NCBI RefSeq assembly: GCF_000189775.2
Contig: NC_015555.1
Coordinates: 879,001 to 943,000, forward strand
DNA length: 64,000 nucleotides
Source of the DNA: Thermoanaerobacterium xylanolyticum LX-11
GTDB lineage: Bacteria; Bacillota; Thermoanaerobacteria; Thermoanaerobacterales; Thermoanaerobacteraceae
Direction: 5' to 3'
Positions 1-8,223 of the stretch are shown one piece after another. The notes below the pieces were generated by a model. It made no database searches. It had not been told where the DNA came from and saw nothing but the letters and a program-made list of their open reading frames with translations. A program made the position numbers and the translations under genes. How positions within the stretch are numbered: position 1 is the stretch's first letter; each line of letters starts with the position of its first letter.

Positions 1-57
1 GCTTGAACAACATTTCTACTTTTTGACAAAAAAGTAGAAATCATCACCATCTTATGA

Positions 58-63
58 TATAAT
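58..63 (+). promoter_or_regulatory. Extended -10 promoter of tRNA-Ala
   Basis: TATAAT at 58-63 is preceded by TG one base earlier (55-56), an extended -10 element that ends 10 nt before the tRNA. No -35 lies at 17 nt; a TTGACA at 23-28 is too far away. A 13-bp hairpin (12-24 with 29-41) lies just upstream and may belong to a gene outside the window. Confidence 0.5.
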
Positions 64-73
64 TATTTTTGAT

Positions 74-145
74 GGGGATGTAACTCAGCGGGAGAGTACC
101 ACATTCGCATTGTGGGAGTCGAGGGTTCAAATCCCTTCATCTCCA
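74..145 (+). tRNA. tRNA-Ala (anticodon CGC)
   Basis: The cloverleaf folds fully: the acceptor stem is 74-80 with 138-144, the D-stem ACTC/GAGT, the anticodon stem CCACA/TGTGG with loop TTCGCAT (anticodon CGC at 106-108), and a 5-nt variable loop precedes the T-stem. The third acceptor pair is G·U, the known alanine identity element. The discriminator is A145 and no CCA is encoded. It reads GCG, an uncommon dedicated anticodon in AT-rich genomes. The D-stem has A-T where G-C is usual. Confidence 0.93.
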
Positions 146-159
146 CTTAGAAAAATCAA

Positions 160-196
160 GGGTTTGGACATTTTACTTAAGTCCAAACCCTTTTTT
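160..196 (+). terminator. Rho-independent terminator after tRNA-Ala
   Basis: A perfect 10-bp stem (160-169 with 181-190), an 11-nt loop and a run of T (191-196) follow the tRNA. Confidence 0.85.
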
Positions 197-287
197 GTGC
201 CCAATTGGTGCCATATTTTTTTATTTTTTGCATTTAAGTGAATGGAATAAAAGGTTCCCATGATATAATAGTTTGGGAGGGATGATT

Positions 288-497
288 ATGAATGAAATGT
301 GCATAATAGACAGATTCGAAGGTGATTACGCTGTAATTGAGTTTGGGCGTATTACATTTAATTTTCCTCGTACTCTTTTACCAAAAGATTTAAAAGAAGG
401 CGATGTAATAAAGTTTGATGTACGAATTGACAGTGAAGAAACGCTTAAGCGAAACCAGAAAATAAAAAGGCTGGCAGATGAACTTTTTAGAGAGTAG
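288..497 (+). CDS. DUF3006 family protein
   Basis: A 69-residue soluble protein. The pattern IDRFEGDYAVIEF, then PKDLKEGDVIKFDV, is typical of DUF3006, a small beta-rich domain of unknown function. The start is ATG 288, seven bases after GGGAGG (275-280); earlier in-frame starts at 273 and 282 collide with that ribosome site. TATAAT with an upstream TG (264-269) lies just before it. It sits 11 bp upstream of an MBL-fold lipoprotein gene, and DUF3006 genes commonly occur beside ComEC-like MBL hydrolases, so the two probably act together. The biochemical role is unknown. Confidence 0.8.
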   Translation: MNEMCIIDRFEGDYAVIEFGRITFNFPRTLLPKDLKEGDVIKFDVRIDSEETLKRNQKIKRLADELFRE

Positions 498-508
498 AGA
501 GGTGCATC

Positions 509-1426
509 ATGTTTAAAAAAATAGCAATTTTCGTTTTGATATTTGCTTTGCTTTTTTCTTTGGTTGGATGTTCTGATACCACAAATTTCAATCAGAAACA
601 AGGCGAAATTCAGAATTCTACAGTACAATCTACAAATGGCTTACTTAAAGTGTATTTTATCGATGTAGGACAGGGCGATAGCATTTTTATTAAGACACCT
701 GACAATAAGGCGATGCTAATCGATGCTGGTGTACCAGAAATGGGGAAAAAGGTCGTCGACTACATAAAAAGTTTAGGTGTAACAAAAATCGATATATTAG
801 TTGGAACACACCCACACGAAGATCACATTGGTGGAATGGATAGAGTAATAGAAAGCTTTGAAATAGGAAGATTTTACATGCCAAAGGTGACTACAAATAC
901 AAAGACATTTGAATATGTATTAAATGCTGCAAAAAATAAGGGATTGAAGATAGATGTGGCAAAAGCAGGAGTGACTTTGGACCTTGGTCCTTCTGTTAGT
1001 GCTGAAATTATAGCGCCAAATAGCTCTAAATACGCCGATCTTAACGAATACAGTGCAGTGATAAAACTTACTTATAAAAACACATCGTTTTTGTTTACTG
1101 GCGATGCTGGTGCTGAATCGGAGAGGGAAATGATTGAAAAGGGGTATGATTTGAAGTCGGATGTACTTAAAGTTGGTCATCATGGAAGCTCAACATCAAC
1201 TACTGCGAGCTTTTTAGATGATGTCAGTCCTAAATATGCTGTAATCTCCTGTGGAAAAGGCAATGACTACGGACATCCCCACAGTTCTACATTGAAAAAA
1301 CTTAAAGCCAGAAACATACCGGTCTATAGGACAGACGAATGTGGGACAATAATTGCTGTAAGCGATGGGCAAAGTATTTCGTTTAATGTGAAACCAGGCG
1401 ATTACACACCGGGACAAAAAAACTAA
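509..1426 (+). CDS. MBL-fold hydrolase lipoprotein (ComEC C-terminal-like)
   Basis: 305 residues. An N-terminal hydrophobic segment ends in lipobox LVGC (Cys about 21), so the mature protein should be lipid-anchored outside the membrane. The metallo-beta-lactamase fold is visible: FIDVGQGDS, metal-binding THPHEDHIGG (about 99-108), TGDAG (about 197) and GHHGS (about 222). This arrangement matches the MBL domain of ComEC/Rec2 without its membrane channel. The family includes nucleases and phosphodiesterases; the substrate here is unknown. ATG 509 follows GAGAGGTG. It probably shares a transcript with the DUF3006 gene. Confidence 0.85.
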   Translation: MFKKIAIFVLIFALLFSLVGCSDTTNFNQKQGEIQNSTVQSTNGLLKVYFIDVGQGDSIFIKTPDNKAMLIDAGVPEMGKKVVDYIKSLGVTKIDILVGTHPHEDHIGGMDRVIESFEIGRFYMPKVTTNTKTFEYVLNAAKNKGLKIDVAKAGVTLDLGPSVSAEIIAPNSSKYADLNEYSAVIKLTYKNTSFLFTGDAGAESEREMIEKGYDLKSDVLKVGHHGSSTSTTASFLDDVSPKYAVISCGKGNDYGHPHSSTLKKLKARNIPVYRTDECGTIIAVSDGQSISFNVKPGDYTPGQKN

Positions 1427-1504
1427 AAACGGATTTTTGTTACATAAATATGTAGATTTCATGAAAAGATATAACCAGAAAGAATTATGAGGAGGTTATA
1501 TCTC

Positions 1505-2575
1505 ATGAAAAAATATAAAAGATATATTGCGATGATGCTGATTTTTGTTATGGTGCTTGCAACTGCATCATTGGCAGGATGCAAAAGCTCAGTTAAAAAG
1601 CCAGTTACATCAAAGAGAAGTTTAAATGTTGTTGGATTTTATGTTGATTCACCTGGATACGACAACTCATACAATTCGCTTGTAAAATACGCGAAGTACA
1701 TGGACACAGTTTCGCCACTGTGGCTTACTGTTCAAGGCGATGGATCTGTTAAAGATTCAACAAATCCGCAAGCTTTAAACTTTGCAAAGAAAAATGGTTT
1801 AAAAGTTATACCGCTTGTAAACGTAGCTGATAGCAAGGATTCAGTTTTGCTTGATTCTAAAGTGAAGACTGAGACCATGAATGAGCTTATAAGTCTTCTT
1901 AAAAAACATGGATTTGACGGATACAACATAGACTTTGAGTTTATCCCACATGGCACAAAAAATTATGTTAAGGATAAAGACTACCTTACGGCATTTATGG
2001 GTACTTTTAGGACGATGATGAAAAGAGAGGGTAAAATCTTAGATATGTCTGTGATTCCTCATTATCAGGTTTCACCTGATATATCGGGAATTTACGATTA
2101 TCACAAATTGGCACCATTAGTTGATCATGTGACATTGATGACTTACGACAGGCATAATGCTTCATCGCCACCGGGACCAGTATCTCCGGAGCAGTGGGTT
2201 GAGAACAATGTGAAGGATGCATTAAAAGAAGGCTTTAAACCAAGTCAGATTTGCCTTGGTGTTGCGACGTATGGATACGATTGGCCTGCAAATAAGTCAG
2301 GTGGTTTTTCTGCTCCAACAAAGACGATACTTCAGAATGCTCAGCAGAAAGGTGTGACAGTACAGTGGAGCAATACGTATCAAGAGCCATATTACACATA
2401 TTATGACAGCACATATGGCGCCACAAGGCAGGTATGGTTTGAAAATTCTACGACGATGGCTGAGAAAATAGATATAGCGAAAAAATACGGCATTCATGGC
2501 ATTTGCATATGGAGAATAGGTTTTGAAACACCATCATTTTGGCAGGTTATAGCCAAAAAGATTGGAGCAAAGTAA
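1505..2575 (+). CDS. Glycoside hydrolase family 18 lipoprotein
   Basis: 356 residues. A signal peptide ends in lipobox SLAGC. The body is a GH18 barrel: FDGYNIDFEF (about 137-146) carries the DxxDxDxE-type catalytic motif with Glu as acid/base, and the C-terminal GICIWRIGFE matches the last barrel strand. No LysM or other wall-binding domain is present, unlike spore YaaH/YdhD. The likely target is an N-acetylglucosamine polymer such as chitin or peptidoglycan, acting at the cell surface. The start is ATG 1505, nine bases after GAGGAGG (1489-1495); the ATG at 1487 lies upstream of that ribosome site. Confidence 0.85.
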   Translation: MKKYKRYIAMMLIFVMVLATASLAGCKSSVKKPVTSKRSLNVVGFYVDSPGYDNSYNSLVKYAKYMDTVSPLWLTVQGDGSVKDSTNPQALNFAKKNGLKVIPLVNVADSKDSVLLDSKVKTETMNELISLLKKHGFDGYNIDFEFIPHGTKNYVKDKDYLTAFMGTFRTMMKREGKILDMSVIPHYQVSPDISGIYDYHKLAPLVDHVTLMTYDRHNASSPPGPVSPEQWVENNVKDALKEGFKPSQICLGVATYGYDWPANKSGGFSAPTKTILQNAQQKGVTVQWSNTYQEPYYTYYDSTYGATRQVWFENSTTMAEKIDIAKKYGIHGICIWRIGFETPSFWQVIAKKIGAK

Positions 2576-2582
2576 GTAGTAG

Positions 2583-2606
2583 CCACTCGCATAGCGGGTG
2601 GTTTTT
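2583..2606 (+). terminator. Terminator of the GH18 gene
   Basis: An 8-bp stem (2583-2590 with 2594-2601, one G·T pair), a 3-nt loop and five T residues begin 7 nt after the stop codon. Confidence 0.85.
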
Positions 2607-2743
2607 GATTCATCTGTAAATTCACAGAGATTTCGCATTTAAAAAATTATAGAGTGATAAACACGTTGATTTATATAATTTAACTAAGAGCAGCTAGAAA
2701 TATGTGATTTTCCGTTTTTTACTGGAAATTGAAAGAAAAAAAT

Positions 2744-2772
2744 TTGCAAAATAAAAGCATCCTTTCTATAAT
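2744..2772 (+). promoter_or_regulatory. Transposase promoter inside the IS left end
   Basis: TTGCAA (2744-2749), a 17-nt spacer and TATAAT (2767-2772). Transcription should begin near 2779. That is inside the loop of the RBS-masking hairpin (2756-2769 with 2792-2805), so transcripts from this promoter lack the 5' arm. Confidence 0.7.
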
Positions 2773-2805
2773 ATGTTTTGCGAAAACCTAAATAGAAAGG
2801 ATGCT
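2756..2805 (+). promoter_or_regulatory. RBS-masking hairpin of the IS transposase
   Basis: A perfect 14-bp inverted repeat (2756-2769 and 2792-2805) with a 22-nt loop. The 3' arm contains the ribosome site GAAAGGATG of the transposase (ATG 2812). RNA entering from outside would fold and hide this site, whereas RNA from the IS promoter at 2744-2772 would not. This is the anti-read-through logic known for IS10 and IS50. Confidence 0.65.
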
Positions 2806-2811
2806 GATAAA

Positions 2812-4065
2812 ATGAACAAAAGTTATTTAAAACAAATGCTTATTTACTTCTCTAAGATATACCATCTTGGAGAAAAAATCAATACCCTAAAAGATAAAAG
2901 AGCAAAATCTTCAGTAAAAATTTCAACAGTTACCTTTGTAGTATTATTTGGATTTATGCTTCAAATAAGGAGTTTTAATAGGTTGGAACATTGGCTTAAA
3001 AAAGGTAAATTTAAAAAAGTATTACCTAAAAAGACTAAAATTCCTCGTATTGACACTATTAGGCGTGTTTTAAGCAATTTTGATTTAGATGGCTTAAATG
3101 AACTTAATAATAGTATAATCAAGACAAGTACAAAAAATAAGGTTTTTAGAAAAGGAACTATAGATGGACTAAAAGTTGTTGCAATAGATGGTGTAGAGTT
3201 ATTTGAAAGCACTAATAAGTGCTGTGATAATTGTCTTACACGAGTCCAAAAGGACGGGATTACTCATTACTTTCATAGGTCAGTAATATGTGCATCTGTA
3301 GGTTCTGATCCACATCTTATCATAGGTCAGGAAATGCTTGAACCAAAAAGAGATGCTTCAGATAAAGACGAAGGAGAAATCACAGCAGGCAAGCGTCTAA
3401 TTAGAAAATTGCATAAAGAATTTCATCATTTTGCAGACATTATAGTAGCTGATGCATTATATTGCAAATCTACTTGGATTAAAGAAGTATTATCAATAGG
3501 GATGGATGCAGTAGTAAGGGTTAAAGATGAAAGACTTAATATAGTTAAGGATGCACTTGGTTTATTCAAGTGTCGAGAAGCAGATAAAGAATGGACTGTT
3601 AAGAAAAAAAGTAACAATTATATTAAAATAAAGGCCTGGGACGAAGACAATTTTCAAATGCCTAATTCCGACATAGAAGTAAGGTTTATAAAATTTATAG
3701 AGGAGATACATAGCTCAAGCAAAGTAGAAACAAAAGAATCATGGATAATAACTACCTCTAAAGTTACTTCAGTAGAAACTTTATGGAAAATAATACATAA
3801 AAGATGGGAAATTGAAAACAATGCTTTTCATCAATTAAAAACAGAATGGCACTTAAATCACTGTTTTATGCACAGTCCTGAGGGTGTAGAAACTGTGTTA
3901 ATGTTTATAATAATAGCATTTAATTTGATGCAATTATATTTCTTCAGGTGTATAAGAAATTTTAGGGAAAAGCATATGCTTCAAATAGATATTATTGAAG
4001 ATATAAAAGATGAGATATTTATCATAGAAACTGGATGGAGTAATCCACTGTTTGTGAAGACATAA
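2812..4065 (+). CDS. IS4-like DDE transposase
   Basis: 417 residues, intact. The acidic triad fits an RNase-H-like DDE domain: Asp in VAIDGVE (about 125), Asp in VADALYC (about 215), and Glu in KRWEIENNAFHQLK (about 333), the last resembling the IS4 R-x3-E-x6-K signature. A Cys pair (CCDNC) follows the first Asp. The start is ATG 2812 after GAAAGGATG; an in-frame ATG at 2773 has no ribosome site. It acts on the 14-bp ends at 2625 and 4233. The gene shows no frameshift and the element may still move. Confidence 0.88.
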   Translation: MNKSYLKQMLIYFSKIYHLGEKINTLKDKRAKSSVKISTVTFVVLFGFMLQIRSFNRLEHWLKKGKFKKVLPKKTKIPRIDTIRRVLSNFDLDGLNELNNSIIKTSTKNKVFRKGTIDGLKVVAIDGVELFESTNKCCDNCLTRVQKDGITHYFHRSVICASVGSDPHLIIGQEMLEPKRDASDKDEGEITAGKRLIRKLHKEFHHFADIIVADALYCKSTWIKEVLSIGMDAVVRVKDERLNIVKDALGLFKCREADKEWTVKKKSNNYIKIKAWDEDNFQMPNSDIEVRFIKFIEEIHSSSKVETKESWIITTSKVTSVETLWKIIHKRWEIENNAFHQLKTEWHLNHCFMHSPEGVETVLMFIIIAFNLMQLYFFRCIRNFREKHMLQIDIIEDIKDEIFIIETGWSNPLFVKT

Positions 4066-4250
4066 TTTGAAACAAAACTGGAAATTCATTATTAAAATTC
4101 ATGGGGTAAGGGGAAAGTATAACTTTTTTAGCATCTAAATGGATTTACTATTACCATATATTCAACTAGATGTAAAATATAAAAATTCTTGTAAAGATAA
4201 ATTTTTTGCTGGAATTTTGATGCGAAATCTCTGGTAAATTCAATAAAACG

Positions 4251-4279
4251 TTGACTTACTGTTAAAAGAATAATATAAT
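4251..4279 (+). promoter_or_regulatory. Promoter of lgt
   Basis: TTGACT (4251-4256), a 17-nt spacer and TATAAT (4274-4279), 38 bp before the lgt start. It begins 9 bp past the IS target duplication. Confidence 0.8.
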
Positions 4280-4316
4280 CAAATCATGACAAATAAACAT
4301 ATATTGGAGGTTAGTT

Positions 4317-5093
4317 ATGTATATACCATCTATTAGCCCGTATGCATTTAAAATTGGACCGATTGCTGTACATTGGTACGGAATTTTTATGGCTTTATCT
4401 ATAGCTGCTGGTGCATATTACTTGTACGTTAGGTCGAAAGAGCTTAACTACGATGAAGATTTCTTGTTAAATCTTTTGATGATTGTGGTTATATCCGGAA
4501 TAGTAGGAGCAAGATTGATGTTTGTATTGGCGAATGACATTGATTGGTTTTACAAAGATCCGATACAGATTCTTAAGATTTATCAAGGTGGACTATCATG
4601 GCATGGAGCTGTATTGGGAGGATTTCTTGCAGGCCTTTATTACTGCCATAAGAAAAACGTCAAGATAAATCCATTGGAAGATTATGCTGTCATAGGATTG
4701 GCTATAGGGAATATGCTTGTAAGAATAGGAAATATATTTAACCAAGAGGTTTTGGGAAGGCAGACTGATTTTGCTTTTGGAAGATGGCCCGCACAATTAG
4801 TTGGTGTAGCAATGGGACTTATCCTTTTAATACGTTATTTTTACATCGAGAGAAAGCACATGCCGTATGGGTATCAGTTTTGGTCTTTTATATTTTACTA
4901 TCAGCTTATGAGAGGGCTTATTGAAGAAACTGTAAGGGACAATCCACTATTTTGGCCAGTTTATCTAAATAAGCACCTTGGAATCGGCTTTTTTACTTTG
5001 ACGCAGATTGCAACTCCTTTCATACTTATATTGGCATACTGGATGATGAGGCGTGTATTAAATGATCCAGAAAATAAGAAAGTAAATTATTGA
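4317..5093 (+). CDS. lgt: Prolipoprotein diacylglyceryl transferase
   Basis: 258 residues, the usual length. Lgt transfers diacylglycerol from phosphatidylglycerol to the lipobox Cys of prolipoproteins in the membrane. Visible marks are HWYG (19-22), SWHGAVLGGFLAG (about 96-108) and the Lgt signature VRIGNIFNQEVLG (about 135-147), with about seven membrane segments. ATG 4317 follows TTGGAGG. The window encodes several substrates, including the MBL and GH18 lipoproteins. It is probably monocistronic, with its own promoter and a weak terminator. Confidence 0.95.
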   Translation: MYIPSISPYAFKIGPIAVHWYGIFMALSIAAGAYYLYVRSKELNYDEDFLLNLLMIVVISGIVGARLMFVLANDIDWFYKDPIQILKIYQGGLSWHGAVLGGFLAGLYYCHKKNVKINPLEDYAVIGLAIGNMLVRIGNIFNQEVLGRQTDFAFGRWPAQLVGVAMGLILLIRYFYIERKHMPYGYQFWSFIFYYQLMRGLIEETVRDNPLFWPVYLNKHLGIGFFTLTQIATPFILILAYWMMRRVLNDPENKKVNY

Positions 5094-5114
5094 CCTGCTT
5101 TACGCGGGTTTTTT
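5094..5114 (+). terminator. Weak terminator after lgt
   Basis: A 5-bp stem CCTGC/GCGGG (5094-5098 with 5104-5108) followed by six T residues, directly after the lgt stop codon. Confidence 0.5.
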
Positions 5115-5145
5115 ATATAATGAAAAATGAGAGAGGGAGATTGTG

Positions 5146-5652
5146 ATGGAGAAAAAAGAATTATTTAAAAGATTGCTTTCGATGATAGAGAAATCATCAA
5201 GTGAGATAGATGATTTAAACTATTTTTACCATGAGGTTGTGAAAATATTGGACAGCAATTTACCTTACTACAATTGGACAGGTTTTTATTTCATGGAAGA
5301 TGGGATGTTGAAACTTGGCCCATACATAGGAAGGCCCACAGAACATGTGAAGATAAACGTTGGTCAAGGTATATGCGGCAGAGCCGTGACTGAAAATGCC
5401 ACAATTGTCGTAGATGATGTGACAAAAGAGGACAATTACTTGGCTTGTAGCATCGAGACAAAGTCTGAGATAGTAGTGCCTATAAGAATTGGCGATGAAA
5501 TAATCGGCGAAATTGACATAGACAGCGATGAAAAAGCGGCTTTTGACGATGATGATAGAGCATTTTTAGAAGCTGTGGCAGAAATAGTCAGCAAAAAAAT
5601 AAAAAATGATCATATAATATCAAAGAAAACTGAGAAAGGAGAGACAACATGA
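5146..5652 (+). CDS. GAF-domain protein, free methionine-R-sulfoxide reductase-like
   Basis: 168 residues. A single GAF domain matches the fRMsr (YebR) pattern: NWTGFYF, LGPYIG, GQGICGRAV, LACSIETKSEIVVP and GEIDIDS. Both Cys positions expected for fRMsr chemistry, in GICG and LACS, are present, so reduction of free Met-(R)-sulfoxide is plausible; a third resolving Cys is not seen. ATG 5146 gives better spacing to GAGAGGGA (5131-5138) than GTG 5143. Its stop overlaps the lemA-like start (ATGA), so the two are translationally coupled. Confidence 0.8.
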   Translation: MEKKELFKRLLSMIEKSSSEIDDLNYFYHEVVKILDSNLPYYNWTGFYFMEDGMLKLGPYIGRPTEHVKINVGQGICGRAVTENATIVVDDVTKEDNYLACSIETKSEIVVPIRIGDEIIGEIDIDSDEKAAFDDDDRAFLEAVAEIVSKKIKNDHIISKKTEKGETT

Positions 5653-6218
5653 AAAGATCTTCTGTTGTGTTGATTTCAGTAGCAGCAGTCGTGCTATTAA
5701 TAGTTGTTTACTTTTTTTCAAGTTATAACGGGCTTGTAAGTCAGCAGGAAAATGTAAATAGCAAGTGGAGCCAAATAGAAAATCAGCTACAAAGGAGGGC
5801 TGATTTGATTCCTAATCTCGTTGAGACTGTAAAAGGTTATGCTGCTCATGAACAGTCTGTGTTTGATAGCGTAAATAAAGCCAGAGAGAAGCTTCTTGCG
5901 GCAAATACTGTACAAGAAAAAGCCAACGCCAACGATGAGCTTGGGACAGCTTTAGGAAGGCTTCTGGCCATATCAGAAAACTATCCTAACTTAAAAGCCG
6001 ATCAAAATTTCAGGCAGTTAAGTGATGAATTGGCAGGCACAGAAAATAGGATCGCCGTTGCCAGAATGGATTACAACAATGCTGTTCAACAGTATAACAC
6101 CAGTATAAGGCAGTTTCCTAACGTCATCATAGCAAGGATGTTTGGATTTACGGAGAAACAGTATTTTAAAGCACAAGCATCAGCATCAGAAGTTCCAAAA
6201 GTCGATTTTTCGAAATAG
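5649..6218 (+). CDS. LemA family membrane protein
   Basis: 189 residues. One N-terminal membrane helix (about 7-25) precedes a helical domain with the LemA core: NSKWSQIENQLQRRADLIPNLVE, then YAAHEQSVFDSVNKAR, ending in FPNVIIARMFGF and AQASASEVPKVDF. The biochemical function is unknown. LemA genes very often precede TPM-domain genes, as here, which implies a joint envelope role. The start ATG overlaps the upstream stop and the TPM gene follows after 12 bp. Confidence 0.88.
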   Translation: MKRSSVVLISVAAVVLLIVVYFFSSYNGLVSQQENVNSKWSQIENQLQRRADLIPNLVETVKGYAAHEQSVFDSVNKAREKLLAANTVQEKANANDELGTALGRLLAISENYPNLKADQNFRQLSDELAGTENRIAVARMDYNNAVQQYNTSIRQFPNVIIARMFGFTEKQYFKAQASASEVPKVDFSK

Positions 6219-6230
6219 GGAGGTTATGTG

Positions 6231-7034
6231 GTGTTAAAATATGCCAAAACATTATTTTTGCTGATATTTTTTCCTATACTAATTTTTGGCCAAATATTTG
6301 CTGCTGCAATTCCTCCTAAGCCTTCCCAGTACGATTATGTGTACGACTACGCAAAACTTATGAGCCAAAGCGATATTGATACAATAAGAAACATAGGGAA
6401 AGAGATAGAAAACTTAACTGGTGCTCAGATCATCGTAGTGACGGTTGACGATATAGGAGACTATCAAATATCAGATTACGCATTAAGCTTATTTAGAAGC
6501 TGGGGAATTGGACAGAAAGACAAAAATAATGGCGTACTTCTTTTAGTAGATAAAAAAAGGCTATTGGAAGGATTAAGCGGCAAAGTATTTATATCTGTCG
6601 GATACGGGTTGGAAGGTGCTATACCAGATTCTGTAGCAGGAAGGATTTTGGACGATTACGTACTGCCTAAATGGAATGATAAAGATTATTCTGGGGGCAT
6701 TGTAGAAGGATATAAGGCAATAGTCACATTGGTTGCCAAAGAATACAATGTGGATTTAAAAAATGTTGACCAAAGCCAGTATGCTCAGCAAAATGACAGT
6801 GGCAGTAACAAAGCGGAAGGAATAATTTCTATAATCGCCATGATAATATTGCTTATTATTTTTTCTAATATACGCGGATGGTGGTGGCGCGGTCCTGGCG
6901 GGTTTGGCCCTGGAGGATTTGGTGGCTTTGGCGGATTTGGAACTGGCGGCGGTGGCTTCGGAGGAGGCTTTGGCAGCGGAGGAGGTGGAAGTTTTGGCGG
7001 TGGTTCCACCGGTGGAGGTGGAGCTGGCCGCTAA
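6231..7034 (+). CDS. TPM-domain (DUF477) membrane protein with Gly-rich tail
   Basis: 267 residues: a signal peptide cleaved near AAAIPPKP, a TPM domain (about 30-170: DYAKLMSQSDID, TGAQIIVVTVDD, GVLLLV, VGYGLEGAIPDS), a membrane helix (about 203-217), and a tail of about 45 residues that is largely Gly, Phe and Ser. The domain faces outside. In characterised homologues it has been linked to phosphatase activity and to photosystem or respiratory complex repair; the role here is unknown. GTG 6231 is preferred over GTG 6228 for spacing to GGGAGG. The stop codon overlaps that of the convergent namA gene. Confidence 0.82.
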   Translation: MLKYAKTLFLLIFFPILIFGQIFAAAIPPKPSQYDYVYDYAKLMSQSDIDTIRNIGKEIENLTGAQIIVVTVDDIGDYQISDYALSLFRSWGIGQKDKNNGVLLLVDKKRLLEGLSGKVFISVGYGLEGAIPDSVAGRILDDYVLPKWNDKDYSGGIVEGYKAIVTLVAKEYNVDLKNVDQSQYAQQNDSGSNKAEGIISIIAMIILLIIFSNIRGWWWRGPGGFGPGGFGGFGGFGTGGGGFGGGFGSGGGGSFGGGSTGGGGAGR

Positions 7035-8053
7035 ACTCTAAACTTTCCTCTTTCATATTGCTTTGGCCATTCTACATCTTCTTTAAGGTCGTGGGCTGCA
7101 TACAGGGGCCAATACGGATTTCTTAGAAGCTCACGGCCTAAGGCTATTAAATCAGCTTTTCCGTCTTTGAGGATTTGCTCAGCCATTTCAGCTTTTGTTA
7201 TTAGACCTACCGCTGCTGTTTTAAAACCAAGCTGACTTTTTATTTTTTCAGAGTATTTGATTTGATAGCCTGGATAAAGATCGATTTTTGCATTTAGAAG
7301 TCCACCGCTGCTTGCATCTATCACGTCTACGCCCAAAGGCTTTATGTATGATAAAATTTTTATCATTTCGTCAATGTCGATGCCGCCTTCAATGTAATCG
7401 TCGGAGGAAACTCTTACAAATAAAGGTTTATTTTCTGGCCATACTTTTTTTACAGCTTCTATGACTTCTTTAAGCATTCTCACTCTGTTAGTGATATCAC
7501 CGCCGTATCCGTCATTTCTCTTGTTTGACAGGGGCGACAGAAATTCGTGTAGCAAATAACCGTGCGCCGCATGTATTTCAATGGCATCAAAACCAGCATT
7601 CAAGGCTCTTACCGCTGCATCTTTAAACTTTTCTACGATAGCATTTATTTCTTCTTTTGTGAGTTCATGTGGCAATTTATAATCATCGCTCCAGTTTATT
7701 GCTGAAGGCGCAACAGGCGTTTCATCTGCCACTTCTGATTTTCTCCCAGCATGGGCTAATTGTATTCCCATTGTAACACCGTGTTTTTTGCACTCATCAA
7801 CAATTCTTTTGAGTGGTTCTACCTGTTGGTCGTTCCAGATGCCAAGATCGCGATCAGTTATTCGCCCTCGACTTTCTACTGCCGTTGCTTCAACCATTAT
7901 TAACCCTACACCGCCGACGGCTCTGCTGACGTAGTGAACAAAGTGCCAACTGTTTGCAAGTCCATCTTTATCAGCGGAATACTGACACATTGGAGACATC
8001 ATAATCCTGTTTTTTATGGTAATGTCTTTTATTTTTATAGGTGTAAATAACAT
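7031..8053 (-). CDS. namA: NADPH dehydrogenase, old yellow enzyme family
   Basis: 340 residues, the YqjM/NamA length. An FMN-dependent TIM barrel that reduces activated C=C bonds and nitro compounds with NADPH. Visible are MSPMCQYSA near the N-terminus (the YqjM-type Cys that tunes FMN), GIQLAHAGRKS, the substrate-binding IHAAHGYLLHEFLSPLSN and the C-terminal LIALGRELLRNPYWP. ATG 8053 follows AAGGAGATG. It is convergent with the TPM gene, and the two stop codons share bases at 7031-7034 with no terminator visible between them. Confidence 0.93.
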   Translation of the reverse strand: MLFTPIKIKDITIKNRIMMSPMCQYSADKDGLANSWHFVHYVSRAVGGVGLIMVEATAVESRGRITDRDLGIWNDQQVEPLKRIVDECKKHGVTMGIQLAHAGRKSEVADETPVAPSAINWSDDYKLPHELTKEEINAIVEKFKDAAVRALNAGFDAIEIHAAHGYLLHEFLSPLSNKRNDGYGGDITNRVRMLKEVIEAVKKVWPENKPLFVRVSSDDYIEGGIDIDEMIKILSYIKPLGVDVIDASSGGLLNAKIDLYPGYQIKYSEKIKSQLGFKTAAVGLITKAEMAEQILKDGKADLIALGRELLRNPYWPLYAAHDLKEDVEWPKQYERGKFRV

Positions 8054-8181
8054 AAAAACATCTCCTTTCAAAATATATATTACCACTTAGGGTGCAAAAA
8101 TAAAAATTATCAAATAAAAAGTTATTTTACAAGCAAAAACGTATTCATTAAGATTGTTTTATTTCTATTTTCCGCAATTCG

Positions 8182-8190
8182 TGTTATAAT
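8182..8190 (+). promoter_or_regulatory. Extended -10 promoter of the NfuA-like gene
   Basis: TG-N-TATAAT at 8182-8190. No good -35 lies at 17 nt. The start codon is 33 bp downstream. Confidence 0.55.
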
Positions 8191-8223
8191 ATATGTTGTA
8201 GATTTTAAAAAGGAGGGCGTAAC

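Larger units (their letters stand above)
2625..4233 (+). mobile_element. Complete IS4-like insertion sequence, 1,609 bp
   Basis: The ends are perfect 14-bp inverted repeats (2625-2638 and 4220-4233). They are flanked by a 9-bp direct repeat GTAAATTCA (2616-2624 and 4234-4242), read as the target duplication. One transposase ORF fills the element. A 9-bp duplication is the size made by IS10/IS50-type IS4 elements; the exact subgroup is not assigned. The insertion lies between the GH18 terminator and the lgt promoter, whose -35 starts 9 bp beyond the right duplication, so lgt expression is probably intact. Confidence 0.9.

Noticed and set aside
23-28. TTGACA as -35 of the tRNA-Ala promoter
   Set aside because: The spacer to TATAAT would be 29 nt; the sequence is part of a hairpin instead.
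6785-7126. Proline- or Arg/Trp-rich frames opposite and beside the TPM gene
   Set aside because: They are mirror images of the Gly-rich repeat coding for the TPM protein tail.
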